Made by a program: the position numbers and the translations under genes. A stretch of DNA of 64,000 nucleotides from NCBI RefSeq assembly GCF_025751435.1, contig NZ_JAOWKY010000001.1, forward strand, positions 1,100,001-1,164,000. The letters are read 5' to 3'. Shown piece by piece: positions 43,349 to 52,593 of this stretch (positions are counted from its first letter, which is position 1; the number at the start of each line of letters is the position of its first letter). The notes under the pieces were generated by a model that was not told the DNA's origin, ran no database searches, and saw only the letters and a program-made list of their open reading frames with translations. Source of the stretch: Albidovulum marisflavi (GTDB taxonomy: Bacteria > Pseudomonadota > Alphaproteobacteria > Rhodobacterales > Rhodobacteraceae).

Positions 43349-45376
43349 CTAGGTCGCCCTCAGGACGACCCGTTCCCGATGCACTGTCAGCTCATCGGTC
43401 GCGGCAAGGTGGGCACGCGCGAAGCGATGGCCGTCGTGGACCGCATGGGCGATAAGTCCGGGCGCGCGGGCGTCGCCGATGCGCTCAAGCGAGGAAAGCC
43501 CGGCATCCTGCAATGCAGTCCAGAGACCGTCGTGGGGTTCGCGCGATGTCACGGGGACGAAGCCCGCACAGGGTATGGCGAAGGCGCGGCCGGTGTAGAC
43601 GCAGGACAGCGACGCGCTGCCGGGCAAAAGGCCCGTCACGACGGTGCCTGTCAGGATGCGAACCCCGCGCTCGATCAGTCGCGCCTGAAGGCGCGCTTGT
43701 TCGACCGTGTGGGCCGACCACGCGGCGACCTTGCCCTCTGATGTGACGTAGGTCACGTCGGCGCCATCGGCCGCAAGCAGATCGGCCAGGCCCGCGGCCA
43801 GATGATACCCTTCGTCGTCAAAGATCACGACGGGTCCGCCGGGCCGTGCGCCGGACAGGATCGCCTCGGGCGTCATCGTCCGCGCGTCGGCGAAACTGGG
43901 CGCGCCGCGGGGATTGCTGCGGCCCCGCCCGTCGACTCTCCACCGGCTGCCGGTCGCGACCAGAACGTGGCGCGCGCCGGTTTCAAGCACCGCATCCCTG
44001 GTCATCGCTGAGGACAGGAAAAGCTCGACATTCCTGAGGCGTCGGATCTGGTCCACGCGCCAGTCTCGGACCCTTGCCCATTCTGTCAGGCCCGGCAGGC
44101 GGCTTTCCATGGTCACGCGGCCGCCCGGCTCGCGGCTGGCTTCGGCCAGCATGACCGGCACTCCGCGCCGTCCGAGCGTCATCGCGGCCTCAAGCCCGGC
44201 AGGTCCTGCGCCGATCACCAGCACGGGGTCGGCTTGGCCGACGATGGCCGGGGCGCGTTCGGGGTGCCAGCCTCGGCGCCACTCCTCCCCCATCGTCGGG
44301 TTCTGCGTGCAGCGGATCGGCGCGCCCAGCCCATCATGCGCATAACAGATGTTGCAGCCGATGCATTCGCGGATATCTTCAGGCCGCCCTTCCCGGATCT
44401 TCACTGGCAAGAAGGGATCGGCGATCGAGGGGCGCGCCGCACCGATGAAGTCCATGATGCCGCGCCGGATCTGGCGCAACATCGTTTCCGGGCTGGTGAA
44501 CCGCCCGACGCTGACGACAGGCTTGCCCGTCGTTGCGCGGACATGCGCCACGTGATGCTCAAGCGCCGCCTCCTTGACGTAGCGCGATGGTCCCATCTCG
44601 ATCCCGTAGTCGGGAATGGTTACGTCAAAGACGTCGACCAGCGGCGCGAGGCTGGCAAGAAAGGCTGCCCGTTCCTCGGCGCCGGTTCCGTCTTCGTCCG
44701 TCACCTCGATGCGGATGGCGATGGCGCAGCGCTGCCCCACGGCTTCCCTCGTGTCCTCGACAAGTTCTCGCACCAGCCGGGAACGGGCTGCGAAGGTGCC
44801 GCCGTAGTCGTCGCCACGCGGGTTGGTTGATGGGTCCAGGAACTGCGTCAGCAGGTAGGTATGCGCGGCATAGACATAGACGACGTCGAAATCGGCATCC
44901 CTGGCCCGCAGCGCCGCGGCCCTGTGCCAGTCGCGCAGCGCCCCGATGTCGGCGCGGTCCATACGCCGGCTTTGCCATGGCACGTTTTCGGCCATCATGC
45001 TTTCGGGGCCAAGCGGCGCCTCTCGGCTCAGCACGTTGCCGGACCGCCAGCCGCCGTGCCAGAGTTCCACCCCTGCCAACGCGCCATGACGGTGGACCGA
45101 CTCTGCCATGGCCGCCATGTTCCGGATGTCGCCGTCGTCCCAGAGCGAGGCGTAGGGCGCGGGCGTATCGTCCGAGGTCGGGTGGATGGAACAGTATTCG
45201 CTGTTCACCACGCCCCAGCCGCCCTCGGCCTTGACGCCGCGCATCGCGGCCAAAGTCGCAGGCAGCGCATATCCCATCCCGGTGCAGTGCGGCACCTGCC
45301 AGAAGCGGTTGGGCGCGGTGACGGGGCCGATCCTGACCGGCGTGAACAGGGTGTCGAAGCGCGGGTCTCGGGCCAT
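43349..45376 (-). CDS. Trimethylamine-dehydrogenase-like iron-sulfur flavoenzyme
   Basis: A 675-residue enzyme of the Old Yellow Enzyme/TMADH type. An FMN TIM barrel covers residues 1-370 (TPVRIGPVTAPNRFWQVPH, QFLDPSTNPRGDDYGG, VSVGRF). A 4Fe-4S site follows with Cys338, Cys341, Cys344 and Cys356 (CIGCNIC). The rest is an NAD(P)/FAD-like Rossmann region (VLVIGAGPAGLEAAM). Relatives are dimethylamine and trimethylamine dehydrogenases and 2,4-dienoyl-CoA reductases. Methylamine oxidation is possible, but the divergent enoyl-CoA hydratase also fits dienoyl-CoA or other acyl chemistry. Confidence 0.87.
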   Translation of the reverse strand: MARDPRFDTLFTPVRIGPVTAPNRFWQVPHCTGMGYALPATLAAMRGVKAEGGWGVVNSEYCSIHPTSDDTPAPYASLWDDGDIRNMAAMAESVHRHGALAGVELWHGGWRSGNVLSREAPLGPESMMAENVPWQSRRMDRADIGALRDWHRAAALRARDADFDVVYVYAAHTYLLTQFLDPSTNPRGDDYGGTFAARSRLVRELVEDTREAVGQRCAIAIRIEVTDEDGTGAEERAAFLASLAPLVDVFDVTIPDYGIEMGPSRYVKEAALEHHVAHVRATTGKPVVSVGRFTSPETMLRQIRRGIMDFIGAARPSIADPFLPVKIREGRPEDIRECIGCNICYAHDGLGAPIRCTQNPTMGEEWRRGWHPERAPAIVGQADPVLVIGAGPAGLEAAMTLGRRGVPVMLAEASREPGGRVTMESRLPGLTEWARVRDWRVDQIRRLRNVELFLSSAMTRDAVLETGARHVLVATGSRWRVDGRGRSNPRGAPSFADARTMTPEAILSGARPGGPVVIFDDEGYHLAAGLADLLAADGADVTYVTSEGKVAAWSAHTVEQARLQARLIERGVRILTGTVVTGLLPGSASLSCVYTGRAFAIPCAGFVPVTSREPHDGLWTALQDAGLSSLERIGDARAPGLIAHAVHDGHRFARAHLAATDELTVHRERVVLRAT

Positions 45377-45549
45377 GGTATTCCCTGTCTGGGGCGAATC
45401 CAGACGCAAGCTAACAATCGGGTCAAAACGCGGCAACGGTTCCGCGCCACAGGGCGACACCCGATTTGACGCAGCGTCAGGGCGCGGACATCATTGATCC
45501 GCGTGGCCGCCTTCTGGCAGTTTGCGCGCGCACTGAAGCGGAGGATGCG

Positions 45550-46347
45550 ATGCAAGCGATCGATGACCTGGGACTGAAGAACCTGTCTGTCGAGGCGGAC
45601 GGCGACGGGATCGCACGGGTCAGCCTGAACCGGCCGGAGAAGCGCAACGCGCTGAATGCCGAAACGGTGGAAGAACTGGTCGCGCTGTTCACGCTCTTGC
45701 CGCGCACCAAGGTGCGGGCCGTCGTCCTGCGCGCCGAGGGCACGCATTTCTGTGCCGGGCTCGATCTGGTCGAGCACCACCGCGAGGACCGCAGCCCGGC
45801 CGAATTCATGCACATCTGCATGCGCTGGCACGAGGCGTTCAACAAGATGGAATACGGCGGCGTTCCGATCATCGCGGCGCTGAAGGGCGCGGTCGTCGGC
45901 GGCGGGCTGGAACTGGCCTCGTCCGCGCATGTCCGTGTGGCCGATACCTCGACCTATTTCGCCCTGCCCGAGGGCCAGAGGGGCCTGTTCACAGGGGGCG
46001 GCGCGACGATCCGGGTCGCCGATCTTGTCGGCAAGGCGCGGATGATCGACATGATGCTCACGGGCCGCGTCTACAAGGGCGAAGAGGCGATGTCGGTGGG
46101 CCTCTGCCAGTACCTGGTCGAGGATTCCGAGGCCAAGGCGATGGAGCTTGCCCGCGCGGCGGCGCAGAACCCGCCGCTGACGAACTTCGCCATCTGTTCG
46201 GCCATCAGCCACATGCAGAACATGTCCGCCCTCGACGCCGCCTATGCCGAGGCCGTCGTGGCCGGCATCGTCAACACCCAGCCCGATTCTCGCGGACGGC
46301 TGGAAGCCTTCGCCAACAAGACCGCGGCGCGGGTCCGGCCGGAGTAG
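45550..46347 (+). CDS. Enoyl-CoA hydratase/isomerase family protein
   Basis: A 265-residue crotonase-fold protein. It shows [15 protein letters not shown], the oxyanion-hole segment [13 protein letters not shown] and [20 protein letters not shown]. The two Glu residues used by canonical hydratases are not clearly in place (GLELASS has one; [14 protein letters not shown] follows), so isomerase, hydrolase or lyase activity is possible. GGAGG lies 5 bases before the ATG. It is divergent from the flavoenzyme gene across about 170 bases and may share its regulation. Confidence 0.85.
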   Translation: MQAIDDLGLKNLSVEADGDGIARVSLNRPEKRNALNAETVEELVALFTLLPRTKVRAVVLRAEGTHFCAGLDLVEHHREDRSPAEFMHICMRWHEAFNKMEYGGVPIIAALKGAVVGGGLELASSAHVRVADTSTYFALPEGQRGLFTGGGATIRVADLVGKARMIDMMLTGRVYKGEEAMSVGLCQYLVEDSEAKAMELARAAAQNPPLTNFAICSAISHMQNMSALDAAYAEAVVAGIVNTQPDSRGRLEAFANKTAARVRPE

Positions 46348-46496
46348 GAAGCGCACAGGCAGTCGCGCCGGAGGCGTCCTTGCTGCGCTCACGCGGATGA
46401 TGGGCAATTGATACCAGAGAAGGACCCAATGCCGCTTGGAGAATAATCCCTTGCCTTCCGCCGTGGCATGGGATCTGCATGCGGCAAAGGTCCCGC

Positions 46497-47420
46497 ATGA
46501 ACCCGCTTTTCGGCATATCGCTCAAGGTCTGTTCCGTCGCCGTCTTCATGGCGATGGCCTCGCTCATCAAGTCGACCGAGGGGGCCGTGCCGGCGGGCGA
46601 GGTCGTGTTCTTCCGCTCGGCCTTCGCGATCCCCGTGATCATTGTCTGGCTGATGTGGCGAGGCCAACTGCGCGAGGGTTTGCATACAGCCAATCCCCTG
46701 GGCCATGTCTGGCGCGGGCTGTGCGGGACGATGGCGATGGGCCTTGGCTTTGCCGCGCTCGCGCTTTTGCCCTTGCCCGAGGTCACGGCGCTTGGCTACG
46801 CCGCGCCGCTTCTTACCGTCATATTCGCCGCCATGTTCCTGGGCGAAGAGGTGCGGATCTTTCGCATCGCGACCGTGGCGATGGGGCTTGTCGGGGTGCT
46901 GATCATCCTGTCGCCGCGACTATCGGGGGTGTCGGACAGCGCGATCGACAATGGCGAGGCGTTCGGCGCGATGCTTGTCCTGACCAGCGCCGTGTTTTCG
47001 GCGCTGGCGCAGGTCTTCATCCGAAAGCTGGTGGTGGGTGAAAAGGTCACGGCGATCGTTTTCTATTTCTCCCTAACGGCCACGGTGATTTCGCTTGTGA
47101 CTCTGCCGTTCGGATGGGTCGTCCCCACCGGTGGCACGGCGGCGATCCTGATCCTGGCGGGGCTGCTGGGTGGGGTAGGGCAGGTGCTCTTGACCTCGTC
47201 CTATCGCCATGCGCCCGCGTCGGTGATCGCGCCGTTCGAATACGCCTCGATGGTGCTGGCACTGATCGTCGGATACTTTGTCTTCTCCGAGGTGCCGACA
47301 CTTGTCGTGCTGGCAGGCGCGGCGATCGTCGTGGCGGCGGGCATACTGATCATCTGGCGCGAACGCCAGCTTGGGCTGGAACGTGCCAGGCAGCGCCAGT
47401 CCATGACCCCGCAGGGTTGA
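46497..47420 (+). CDS. EamA/DMT-family transporter
   Basis: A 307-residue membrane protein with ten helices in two EamA repeats. The first begins LKVCSVAVFMAMASLIKS and includes VVFFRSAFAIP and GYAAPLLTVIFAAMFLGEEV. The second runs from FGAMLVLTSAVFSALAQVFI to YASMVLALIVGYFVFSEVP. It is a drug/metabolite exporter of RhaT/YdcZ-like type with unknown cargo. The ATG seven codons into the open frame was chosen by family length. It has no obvious functional neighbours. Confidence 0.86.
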   Translation: MNPLFGISLKVCSVAVFMAMASLIKSTEGAVPAGEVVFFRSAFAIPVIIVWLMWRGQLREGLHTANPLGHVWRGLCGTMAMGLGFAALALLPLPEVTALGYAAPLLTVIFAAMFLGEEVRIFRIATVAMGLVGVLIILSPRLSGVSDSAIDNGEAFGAMLVLTSAVFSALAQVFIRKLVVGEKVTAIVFYFSLTATVISLVTLPFGWVVPTGGTAAILILAGLLGGVGQVLLTSSYRHAPASVIAPFEYASMVLALIVGYFVFSEVPTLVVLAGAAIVVAAGILIIWRERQLGLERARQRQSMTPQG

Positions 47421-47474
47421 GCGCCGGGGCCATCCGGCCTAGCTTACCGGGCCAGTCCTGATGCCGGAAACAAG

Positions 47475-47945
47475 ATGAAACGCCTTGCCCTGGTTCTAGC
47501 CACCGTCCTGTTCCCGCCCGGTTCGGCCTTTGCCGCGCAGTGCGAACCGACCGGCGCCGCCCGGTCGGAACTGCGCGCGGTCCTTGATGCCGTCAACGCG
47601 CATCGCAAGTCCGAAGGGCGGAAGCCGCTTGAACGCGACGCGCGGATCGATAAGGCGGCGCAGGGGCAAGCATGTGACATGGCGGCGCGGGGCAAGCTCA
47701 CGCATGACGGCAACGGCGGGCCGAAACGCCGCATGAAGAAGGACGGCTGCAACGCGCGCCTGACAGGCGAGGCGATCGCAATGGGCCAGCGCAACGCCGG
47801 AGAGGTCGTGGCGTCATGGATGCAGTCGCCGCCGCACCGCAAGATCCTGCTTCTGCCCAATGCGCGGGTCGCCGGTCTTGGGCTGGCGCCTGGCGGCAAG
47901 GACGGTCGTCCGTACTGGGTGCTTGACGTGGCCGATGGTTGCTAG
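47475..47945 (+). CDS. Secreted CAP/SCP-domain protein
   Basis: A 156-residue protein with a Sec signal peptide (MKRLALVLATVLFPPGSAFAAQ) and a short CAP (SCP/PR1) domain. LRAVLDAVNAHRKSEGRKPL and KAAQGQACDMAARGKLTHDG (putative His), then GEAIAMGQRNAGEVVASWMQSPPHRKILL match the fold. Cysteines at 23, near 67, near 93 and at the C-terminus could form disulfides. The function of bacterial CAP proteins is mostly unknown. It converges on dtd. Confidence 0.85.
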   Translation: MKRLALVLATVLFPPGSAFAAQCEPTGAARSELRAVLDAVNAHRKSEGRKPLERDARIDKAAQGQACDMAARGKLTHDGNGGPKRRMKKDGCNARLTGEAIAMGQRNAGEVVASWMQSPPHRKILLLPNARVAGLGLAPGGKDGRPYWVLDVADGC

Positions 47946-47955
47946 ACGCGCAGGT

Positions 47956-48399
47956 CTAGGCGGCAGTATCCAGCCAGATCGTGACCGGACCCTGGTTGAC
48001 CAGTTCGACGTCCATGTCCGCTCCGAATTCGCCATTCGCAACCGTGATACCAAGTGCCCTCAGGCGATCGGAGAAATAGTTGTAAAGCCGTTCGCCCTCG
48101 TCCGGGGGCGCCGCTGTCGAAAAGCCGGGACGGTTTCCGCGAGAGGTATCGGCGGCCAGGGTGAACTGGCTGACGACCAGCGCGCTGCCGCCGGCATCGG
48201 ACAGCGAGAGGTTCATCTTGTCGGCATCGTCCTTGAAGATCCGCAGCTTGCTGATCTTCTGCGCCAGGCGGTCGGCCTCGGCTTCCGTGTCGCCCTGCAT
48301 GGCGCAGATGAGGATCATCAGGCCCGCCCCGATCTCGCCGGTCGTGCGGCCCGCAACGGTGACCCGGGCGCGGGACACCCGCTGGACAAGTGCGCGCAT
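47956..48399 (-). CDS. dtd: D-aminoacyl-tRNA deacylase
   Basis: A 147-residue DTD. It has [15 protein letters not shown] at the start, the catalytic [17 protein letters not shown] and the [11 protein letters not shown] motif at the C-terminus. It removes D-amino acids, and glycine mischarged on tRNA-Ala, from tRNA. The start overlaps the sugar-kinase stop (TGATG). Length and motifs are canonical. Confidence 0.96.
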   Translation of the reverse strand: MRALVQRVSRARVTVAGRTTGEIGAGLMILICAMQGDTEAEADRLAQKISKLRIFKDDADKMNLSLSDAGGSALVVSQFTLAADTSRGNRPGFSTAAPPDEGERLYNYFSDRLRALGITVANGEFGADMDVELVNQGPVTIWLDTAA

Positions 48400-49322
48400 C
48401 AGTCGATCTCCTTCCGCCATGGAGGGTTCGCGCCCGCGCGCGAAACGGTTACGGCCGCCGCAGCGATACCAAGATCGAGCGCGGCGTCAAGCAACGCCGG
48501 TTCGGGCGCGGCCAGCCTGTCCCGAGAAAGGGCGCCGGCTTCGTGCAGGGCCGCCAGCACCCCCGCGTTGAACGTGTCGCCCGCGCCCACGGTGTCCGCG
48601 ACCGCGACCCTGCGCGCGGGGCGGAAGCGCGTGTCCCGCGTCGTGAAGGCGTGGGCGCCCATTGCCCCTTCGGTCACGAAGACGACCTTGGGGCCAAGCG
48701 ACAGCAACCGTCCGGCCAGCGAGGCAATGTCGCCAGGGCCGAAGATCCAGCGCAGATCCTCGTCCGAAACCTTGACGATGTCCGCTGCTGCCAGCATGCG
48801 TTCGATCCGGGCGCGATAAAGGCCCTGATCCATGATGAAGCCGGGGCGTATGTTGGGGTCGATCATGGTCACGCGCGCGGGTGCCTCGCGCAGCATGAGC
48901 GCTTCATAGGCAGAACCACAGGGTTCCGAAACCAGGCTGATCCCGCCAAAAAACAGGGTAGAGACGCCCGAGGGAATCTCTGGCAGCGACTGGGGCGACA
49001 GCATGCGCCCGGCGGTGGCTTCGTCGTAGAAGGCGTAACTTGCCTGCCCGTCATGAAGCTGGACAAACGCAAGTGTCGTGGGCTGGCCGGAGCGTGGACA
49101 AAGATCGAAGCCCACGTTTGAAAGGCTCAGTGCGTCTGACAGCATGTCGCCGAAAAGATCCGTCGAGAGACCGGCGAAGAAGCCTGCGGGCGTGCCCAGA
49201 CGCCCGAGCGCGATAGCGGTGTTGAAGACCGCGCCTCCGGGATGGGGCGCGAACGCGCGCTCGCCCTCGCGGCTTTCGCGCGGCAGCATGTCTATCAGCG
49301 CCTCTCCGCAGCACAGGATCAT
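48399..49322 (-). CDS. PfkB-family sugar kinase (fructokinase-like)
   Basis: A 307-residue ribokinase-family kinase. It starts [17 protein letters not shown], then [29 protein letters not shown]-type [12 protein letters not shown], and the C-terminal signature [17 protein letters not shown] with the catalytic Asp. It most resembles fructokinases, but no sugar transporter or regulator lies beside it. It is coupled to dtd by a 1-base overlap and divergent from hsp20. Confidence 0.88.
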   Translation of the reverse strand: MILCCGEALIDMLPRESREGERAFAPHPGGAVFNTAIALGRLGTPAGFFAGLSTDLFGDMLSDALSLSNVGFDLCPRSGQPTTLAFVQLHDGQASYAFYDEATAGRMLSPQSLPEIPSGVSTLFFGGISLVSEPCGSAYEALMLREAPARVTMIDPNIRPGFIMDQGLYRARIERMLAAADIVKVSDEDLRWIFGPGDIASLAGRLLSLGPKVVFVTEGAMGAHAFTTRDTRFRPARRVAVADTVGAGDTFNAGVLAALHEAGALSRDRLAAPEPALLDAALDLGIAAAAVTVSRAGANPPWRKEID

Positions 49323-49369
49323 CCGGACCTCCCATTGATGGCGTACTTCCTACCGGGTGGTTGCGCTAT

Positions 49370-49387
49370 CATCAATGTTATTTGATG
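49370..49387. promoter_or_regulatory. Inverted repeat between the sugar kinase and hsp20
   Basis: CATCAA and TTGATG flank a 6-base TGTTAT spacer, in an A/T-rich patch of the 134-base gap between divergent genes. It could be an operator for either gene. I see no match to a known heat-shock CIRCE element (TTAGCACTC-N9-GAGTGCTAA) there. Confidence 0.35.
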
Positions 49388-49456
49388 CGCATCATGGCGT
49401 CATCGCGGCTCTGCCGTAGAAGGACCTGATTGCGACCGAACGGAAAGGAGCCTGCC

Positions 49457-49876
49457 ATGGTCGAGAAATCACTTGCCGGTTCATTCTCGCCGTCCGTCTA
49501 CGAGCCTCTGCGCAGCCTTGGCGCGCGTGTGGCCGATTGGCTTGCGCCTGCCTCCGAAGCCTCGTCCGACGACAACACCTACCGCATTGCCATCGAGCTT
49601 CCGGGCGTGGCCGAGGAGGATATCGAAGTGACCGCCGACCAGGGCATGGTCACGGTGCGGGGTGAAAAGCGGACCTCGCGCGAGGAAAAGGGCGAAACGT
49701 GGTATTTCAACGAACGTCAGTTCGGCAGTTTCAGCAGGAGCTTTCGCCTGCCGGCCGATGCCGACGGGTCAAGGATCGAAGCGCATCTGAAGGACGGTGT
49801 CCTGACGGTTCTCGTGCCCAAGCGCGACACGGAAGCCGGCGCAGGCGCCCGCAAGATTCCGATCGGGCGCGGATAG
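49457..49876 (+). CDS. Hsp20/alpha-crystallin small heat-shock protein
   Basis: A 139-residue chaperone. The alpha-crystallin domain runs from about residue 40 to 130 (YRIAIELPGVAEEDIEVTADQGMVTVRGEKR in pieces, then ERQFGSFSRSFRLPADAD and LKDGVLTVLVPKR). It ends in the IPI-type anchor (ARKIPIGRG) that docks into neighbouring subunits. It holds unfolding proteins in a refoldable state. AAAGGAG lies before the chosen ATG. Confidence 0.93.
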   Translation: MVEKSLAGSFSPSVYEPLRSLGARVADWLAPASEASSDDNTYRIAIELPGVAEEDIEVTADQGMVTVRGEKRTSREEKGETWYFNERQFGSFSRSFRLPADADGSRIEAHLKDGVLTVLVPKRDTEAGAGARKIPIGRG

Positions 49877-49879
49877 GCG

Positions 49880-50866
49880 TCAGGGCAGGGCGGCGATGAC
49901 CTCGCCACCCACGAGTTCGGCAGCGATCTGGTTGATCGTGGGCGACGCCTCAGCCAGCGTCATGCCCGGTTGCAGGCGGTTGTCGTAAAGGATCTTCAGC
50001 ATGAGTTCGTCCTGCCGCGTGAGCGTGGCAAATTCATCGTTGTCGTTGAAGATCGAGGGACGTGCCTTGGGACTGTCGTTGATCAGGCCAAGCCCCTGGG
50101 CGATCTCTTCGTGGAAGCACGACAGCCGCAGCAGGTCGGGCAGCTCGCCGCGGATCACGGCAAGCGCGCGGATGTAGGTGCTGTTTCCCGAGGGCGAAAA
50201 GCTGAAGACCGTGCAGTAGGTGTCCGGGCTCATGTCCACCGCCGATGCTGCCGCCTCGGGGGCCATCCTGGGCGCGATCTCCAGCAGGTGTTGGCCGGCC
50301 TGGCGCCGTTCATCCTCGTTCAGGACCAGCACGGTGAAGTTCGGGGCAAAGCCGGTCATTCGGATCGGCAGGCCGGTCAGATCGCTTAGCCGTGAAAGGT
50401 ACCCGGCGATGCTTGCCCGGTCCATCGCACGTTGTTCGGCGGGAATGGAGCCACCGAATTCGACCTCGACCCTGACGGAGCTCTGCCACCGGTGCAGGGT
50501 ACTTTCCCGAGGGCGCGGAACCAGCTTGCCGTTTTCGCGCTGGAACTCATCAAAGAATGCGATGCGCTCGAAGTTCCGTGCCAGGTCGTCGGCATCGAAG
50601 GGGGTGTCCGTCCCGCCGCCGTCGGTCCTGAGTTGCCCGCGCGCAAGTGCCGCGGTTTCTATCCGCTGGTAGTAGGCGCGGGCGGCCAGGCTGTCCTCCG
50701 ACAAGGGGGTCACCTGGGGTTCCGGAGGCGGAGTGTCCACCGATGTCGGATTGGCTACGCCCAGCGGGGCGCCGGCCAAATCGCAGCCGGCGACGGTCAG
50801 CGCCGTCATCAGCGTCGCGGCAAGCCAAGCGCCGCGCGCCTTTGTCTGCCCGATTGATCCGGCCAA
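49880..50866 (-). CDS. DUF2927 lipoprotein
   Basis: About 328 residues. Domain DUF2927 covers roughly 90-300 (DDLARNFERIAFFDEF, LHRWQSSVRVEVEFGG, RLSCFHEEIAQGLGLINDSP, FATLTRQDELMLKILYDNRL in pieces). The HEE motif suggests a metal or peptidase-like site. The N-terminus needs a signal. A TTG codon gives MAGSIGQTKARGAWLAATLMTALTVAGC, a complete lipoprotein signal when read in pieces, whereas the only nearby ATG would truncate it. It lies behind rluB on the same strand. Function unknown. Confidence 0.75.
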   Translation of the reverse strand: MAGSIGQTKARGAWLAATLMTALTVAGCDLAGAPLGVANPTSVDTPPPEPQVTPLSEDSLAARAYYQRIETAALARGQLRTDGGGTDTPFDADDLARNFERIAFFDEFQRENGKLVPRPRESTLHRWQSSVRVEVEFGGSIPAEQRAMDRASIAGYLSRLSDLTGLPIRMTGFAPNFTVLVLNEDERRQAGQHLLEIAPRMAPEAAASAVDMSPDTYCTVFSFSPSGNSTYIRALAVIRGELPDLLRLSCFHEEIAQGLGLINDSPKARPSIFNDNDEFATLTRQDELMLKILYDNRLQPGMTLAEASPTINQIAAELVGGEVIAALP

Positions 50867-50948
50867 TCCAAACCCCGTTTTTTGGCCCACAGTGCCACGC
50901 GGGCTGCTTTCGGCCAAGCCCAAAGCTTTGGGCGCGCGGCGTCCGGGC

Positions 50949-52472
50949 TCAGTCGTCCTTCTTCGGGCCTCGCCGCGGAGTGCTGCCGCGCGGTTGGCGC
51001 GGCTTGGGTGCGCTCTCTGCCCGGTCAGAGCGCGGCTTCTTGTAGTCGGGGCGCGGCTCCCGGTCACGAGGGGCGTCGGACCAGGGCTTGCGCGGACCGC
51101 GTGCGGAGTCGCCGCCGGGCTTTCCTTCCCACTTCGGTTTGCCGGACGCTCCCTCGGACCCGCCGGACCTTTGCCATGGGCGCGACTGGTCAGAGCGACC
51201 CTCGGACCCGCCCTGACGATCGGCGCGCGGCTTCCAGCCGGACTGGCCCGTGTCGCCGTCGCGCGGCCCCTTGGCCCGGTACGGGCGGTTTTCGCGGTCG
51301 CCGTCGTTGCGCGGGGCGCTGCCCTTGTCGAAGCGGGGCTTGCGCGGAGCGTCACCCTCGGCGCGGGGCGTGCGGGGCTTGCGGTCGGGCCGGTCTGCGA
51401 ACGAACGGCCGCTGTCACCGTCGCGCGGTTCCTTGGCCCGGTACGGGCGGTTTTCGCGGTCGCCGTCGTTGCGCGGGGCGCTGCCCTTGTCGAAGCGGGG
51501 CTTGCGCGGGGCGTCACCCTCGGCGCGGGGCGTGCGGGGCTTGCGGTCGGGCCGGTCTGCGAACGAACGGCCGCTGTCACCGTCGCGCGGTCCGGCGCTG
51601 CGAGCGAAGGACTTGCCCCGAGCGGACGAAGTCCGATCATCGCCGCGCCGTTCAGGCGCGGGGCCACGTCTCGCGCCGGCGCGTCCGCCCTGTGTCCGCT
51701 CTCCCGAGCCATCGCCGCCATCCGTGCCCGCGAGCCCGTCGAACAACGACCCAAGCTGCTCGCGCAGCACCTTGCGCTTCACTTCGATGACCTCGCCCGG
51801 CTTCATCTGGTTCAGGCGGAACGGGCCGTAGCTGACGCGTATCAGCCGGTTCACGATCAGGTTGACCTCGGTCATGGCACGGCGGATTTCGCGGTTCTTG
51901 CCTTCGCGCAGACCGACGGTCAGCCAGGCGTTCGCGCCCTGCTGCTTGTCCAGCGTGATCTCCATGGGCAGGAACTCCTCCCCCTCGATGGTCACGCCGC
52001 GGCGCAGGGGATCGAAGGTCATGTCGTTCGGCCGGCCGTTGACGCGCACGCGGTACTTTCGCAGCCAGCCGGTCGAAGGCAGCTCGAGCCTGCGCTTGAG
52101 TTCGCCGTCGTTGGTCAGAAGCAGAAGTCCTTCGGAGTTCAGGTCGAGCCGGCCGACACTCATAACCCGGGGCAAGCCGTCGGGCAGGGTGTCGAAAACC
52201 GTCTGGCGGCCCTTTTCGTCCTTTTCCGAGGTCACGAGACCCAGTGGCTTGTAGTAAAGCCAGACGCGCGCGGGTTGGGGCGCGTCGATGGGCTGGCCGT
52301 CGAGCGTCACCTTGTCGCTGGCCAGAACGTCCAGCGCGGGGCTTGTCACCGGCTTGCCGTTCACCTTGACCCGGCCTTCCAGGATCATCCGTTCCGCATC
52401 CCGGCGCGAGGCGACACCGGACCGGGCCATTACCTTGGCGATGCGTTCGCCCTGTTTCGCGTCTTCGGTCAT
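50949..52472 (-). CDS. rluB: 23S rRNA pseudouridine synthase RluB-type with long basic repetitive tail
   Basis: A 507-residue protein. An S4 domain (ERIAKVMARSGVASRRDAERMI) is followed by the RsuA/RluB catalytic domain with VGRLDLNSEGLLLLTNDGEL (catalytic Asp in the first half) and EGKNREIRRAM. Together they fill about 260 residues. The remaining 245 residues are Arg/Pro/Gly/Asp-rich and disordered, with a 54-residue unit repeated almost exactly. It modifies uridine in the large-subunit rRNA; the tail probably aids RNA binding. The ATG is at the family position. Confidence 0.92.
   Translation of the reverse strand: MTEDAKQGERIAKVMARSGVASRRDAERMILEGRVKVNGKPVTSPALDVLASDKVTLDGQPIDAPQPARVWLYYKPLGLVTSEKDEKGRQTVFDTLPDGLPRVMSVGRLDLNSEGLLLLTNDGELKRRLELPSTGWLRKYRVRVNGRPNDMTFDPLRRGVTIEGEEFLPMEITLDKQQGANAWLTVGLREGKNREIRRAMTEVNLIVNRLIRVSYGPFRLNQMKPGEVIEVKRKVLREQLGSLFDGLAGTDGGDGSGERTQGGRAGARRGPAPERRGDDRTSSARGKSFARSAGPRDGDSGRSFADRPDRKPRTPRAEGDAPRKPRFDKGSAPRNDGDRENRPYRAKEPRDGDSGRSFADRPDRKPRTPRAEGDAPRKPRFDKGSAPRNDGDRENRPYRAKGPRDGDTGQSGWKPRADRQGGSEGRSDQSRPWQRSGGSEGASGKPKWEGKPGGDSARGPRKPWSDAPRDREPRPDYKKPRSDRAESAPKPRQPRGSTPRRGPKKDD
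51259..51582. repeat. Two tandem 162-bp near-identical repeats inside the rluB tail
   Basis: Two copies (51259-51420 and 51421-51582) differ at only a few bases and are followed by the first eight bases of a third. They encode a 54-residue unit beginning PRDGDSGRSFADRPDRKPRT. Near identity at DNA level indicates recent duplication and possible copy-number variation between strains. Confidence 0.88.
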
Positions 52473-52593
52473 CGGCTGGCCCTTTCGGCACGGGGGGTAG
52501 ACGGGTGGAGGAATCGAAAGGCACCCCTTACCGCTGATTCGGTCAAACTGAAAGCAGTTGCACATATGGCCCTTCACGCGGCATGACGATCCC

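Noticed and set aside
51259-51582. Possible CRISPR-like repeats
   Set aside because: Only two long direct repeats without spacers, inside a coding region. No cas genes lie near.
50733-52586. 617-codon plus-strand frame opposite rluB
   Set aside because: It mirrors the rluB coding strand, is low in complexity and shows no domain. RluB motifs on the other strand are unmistakable.
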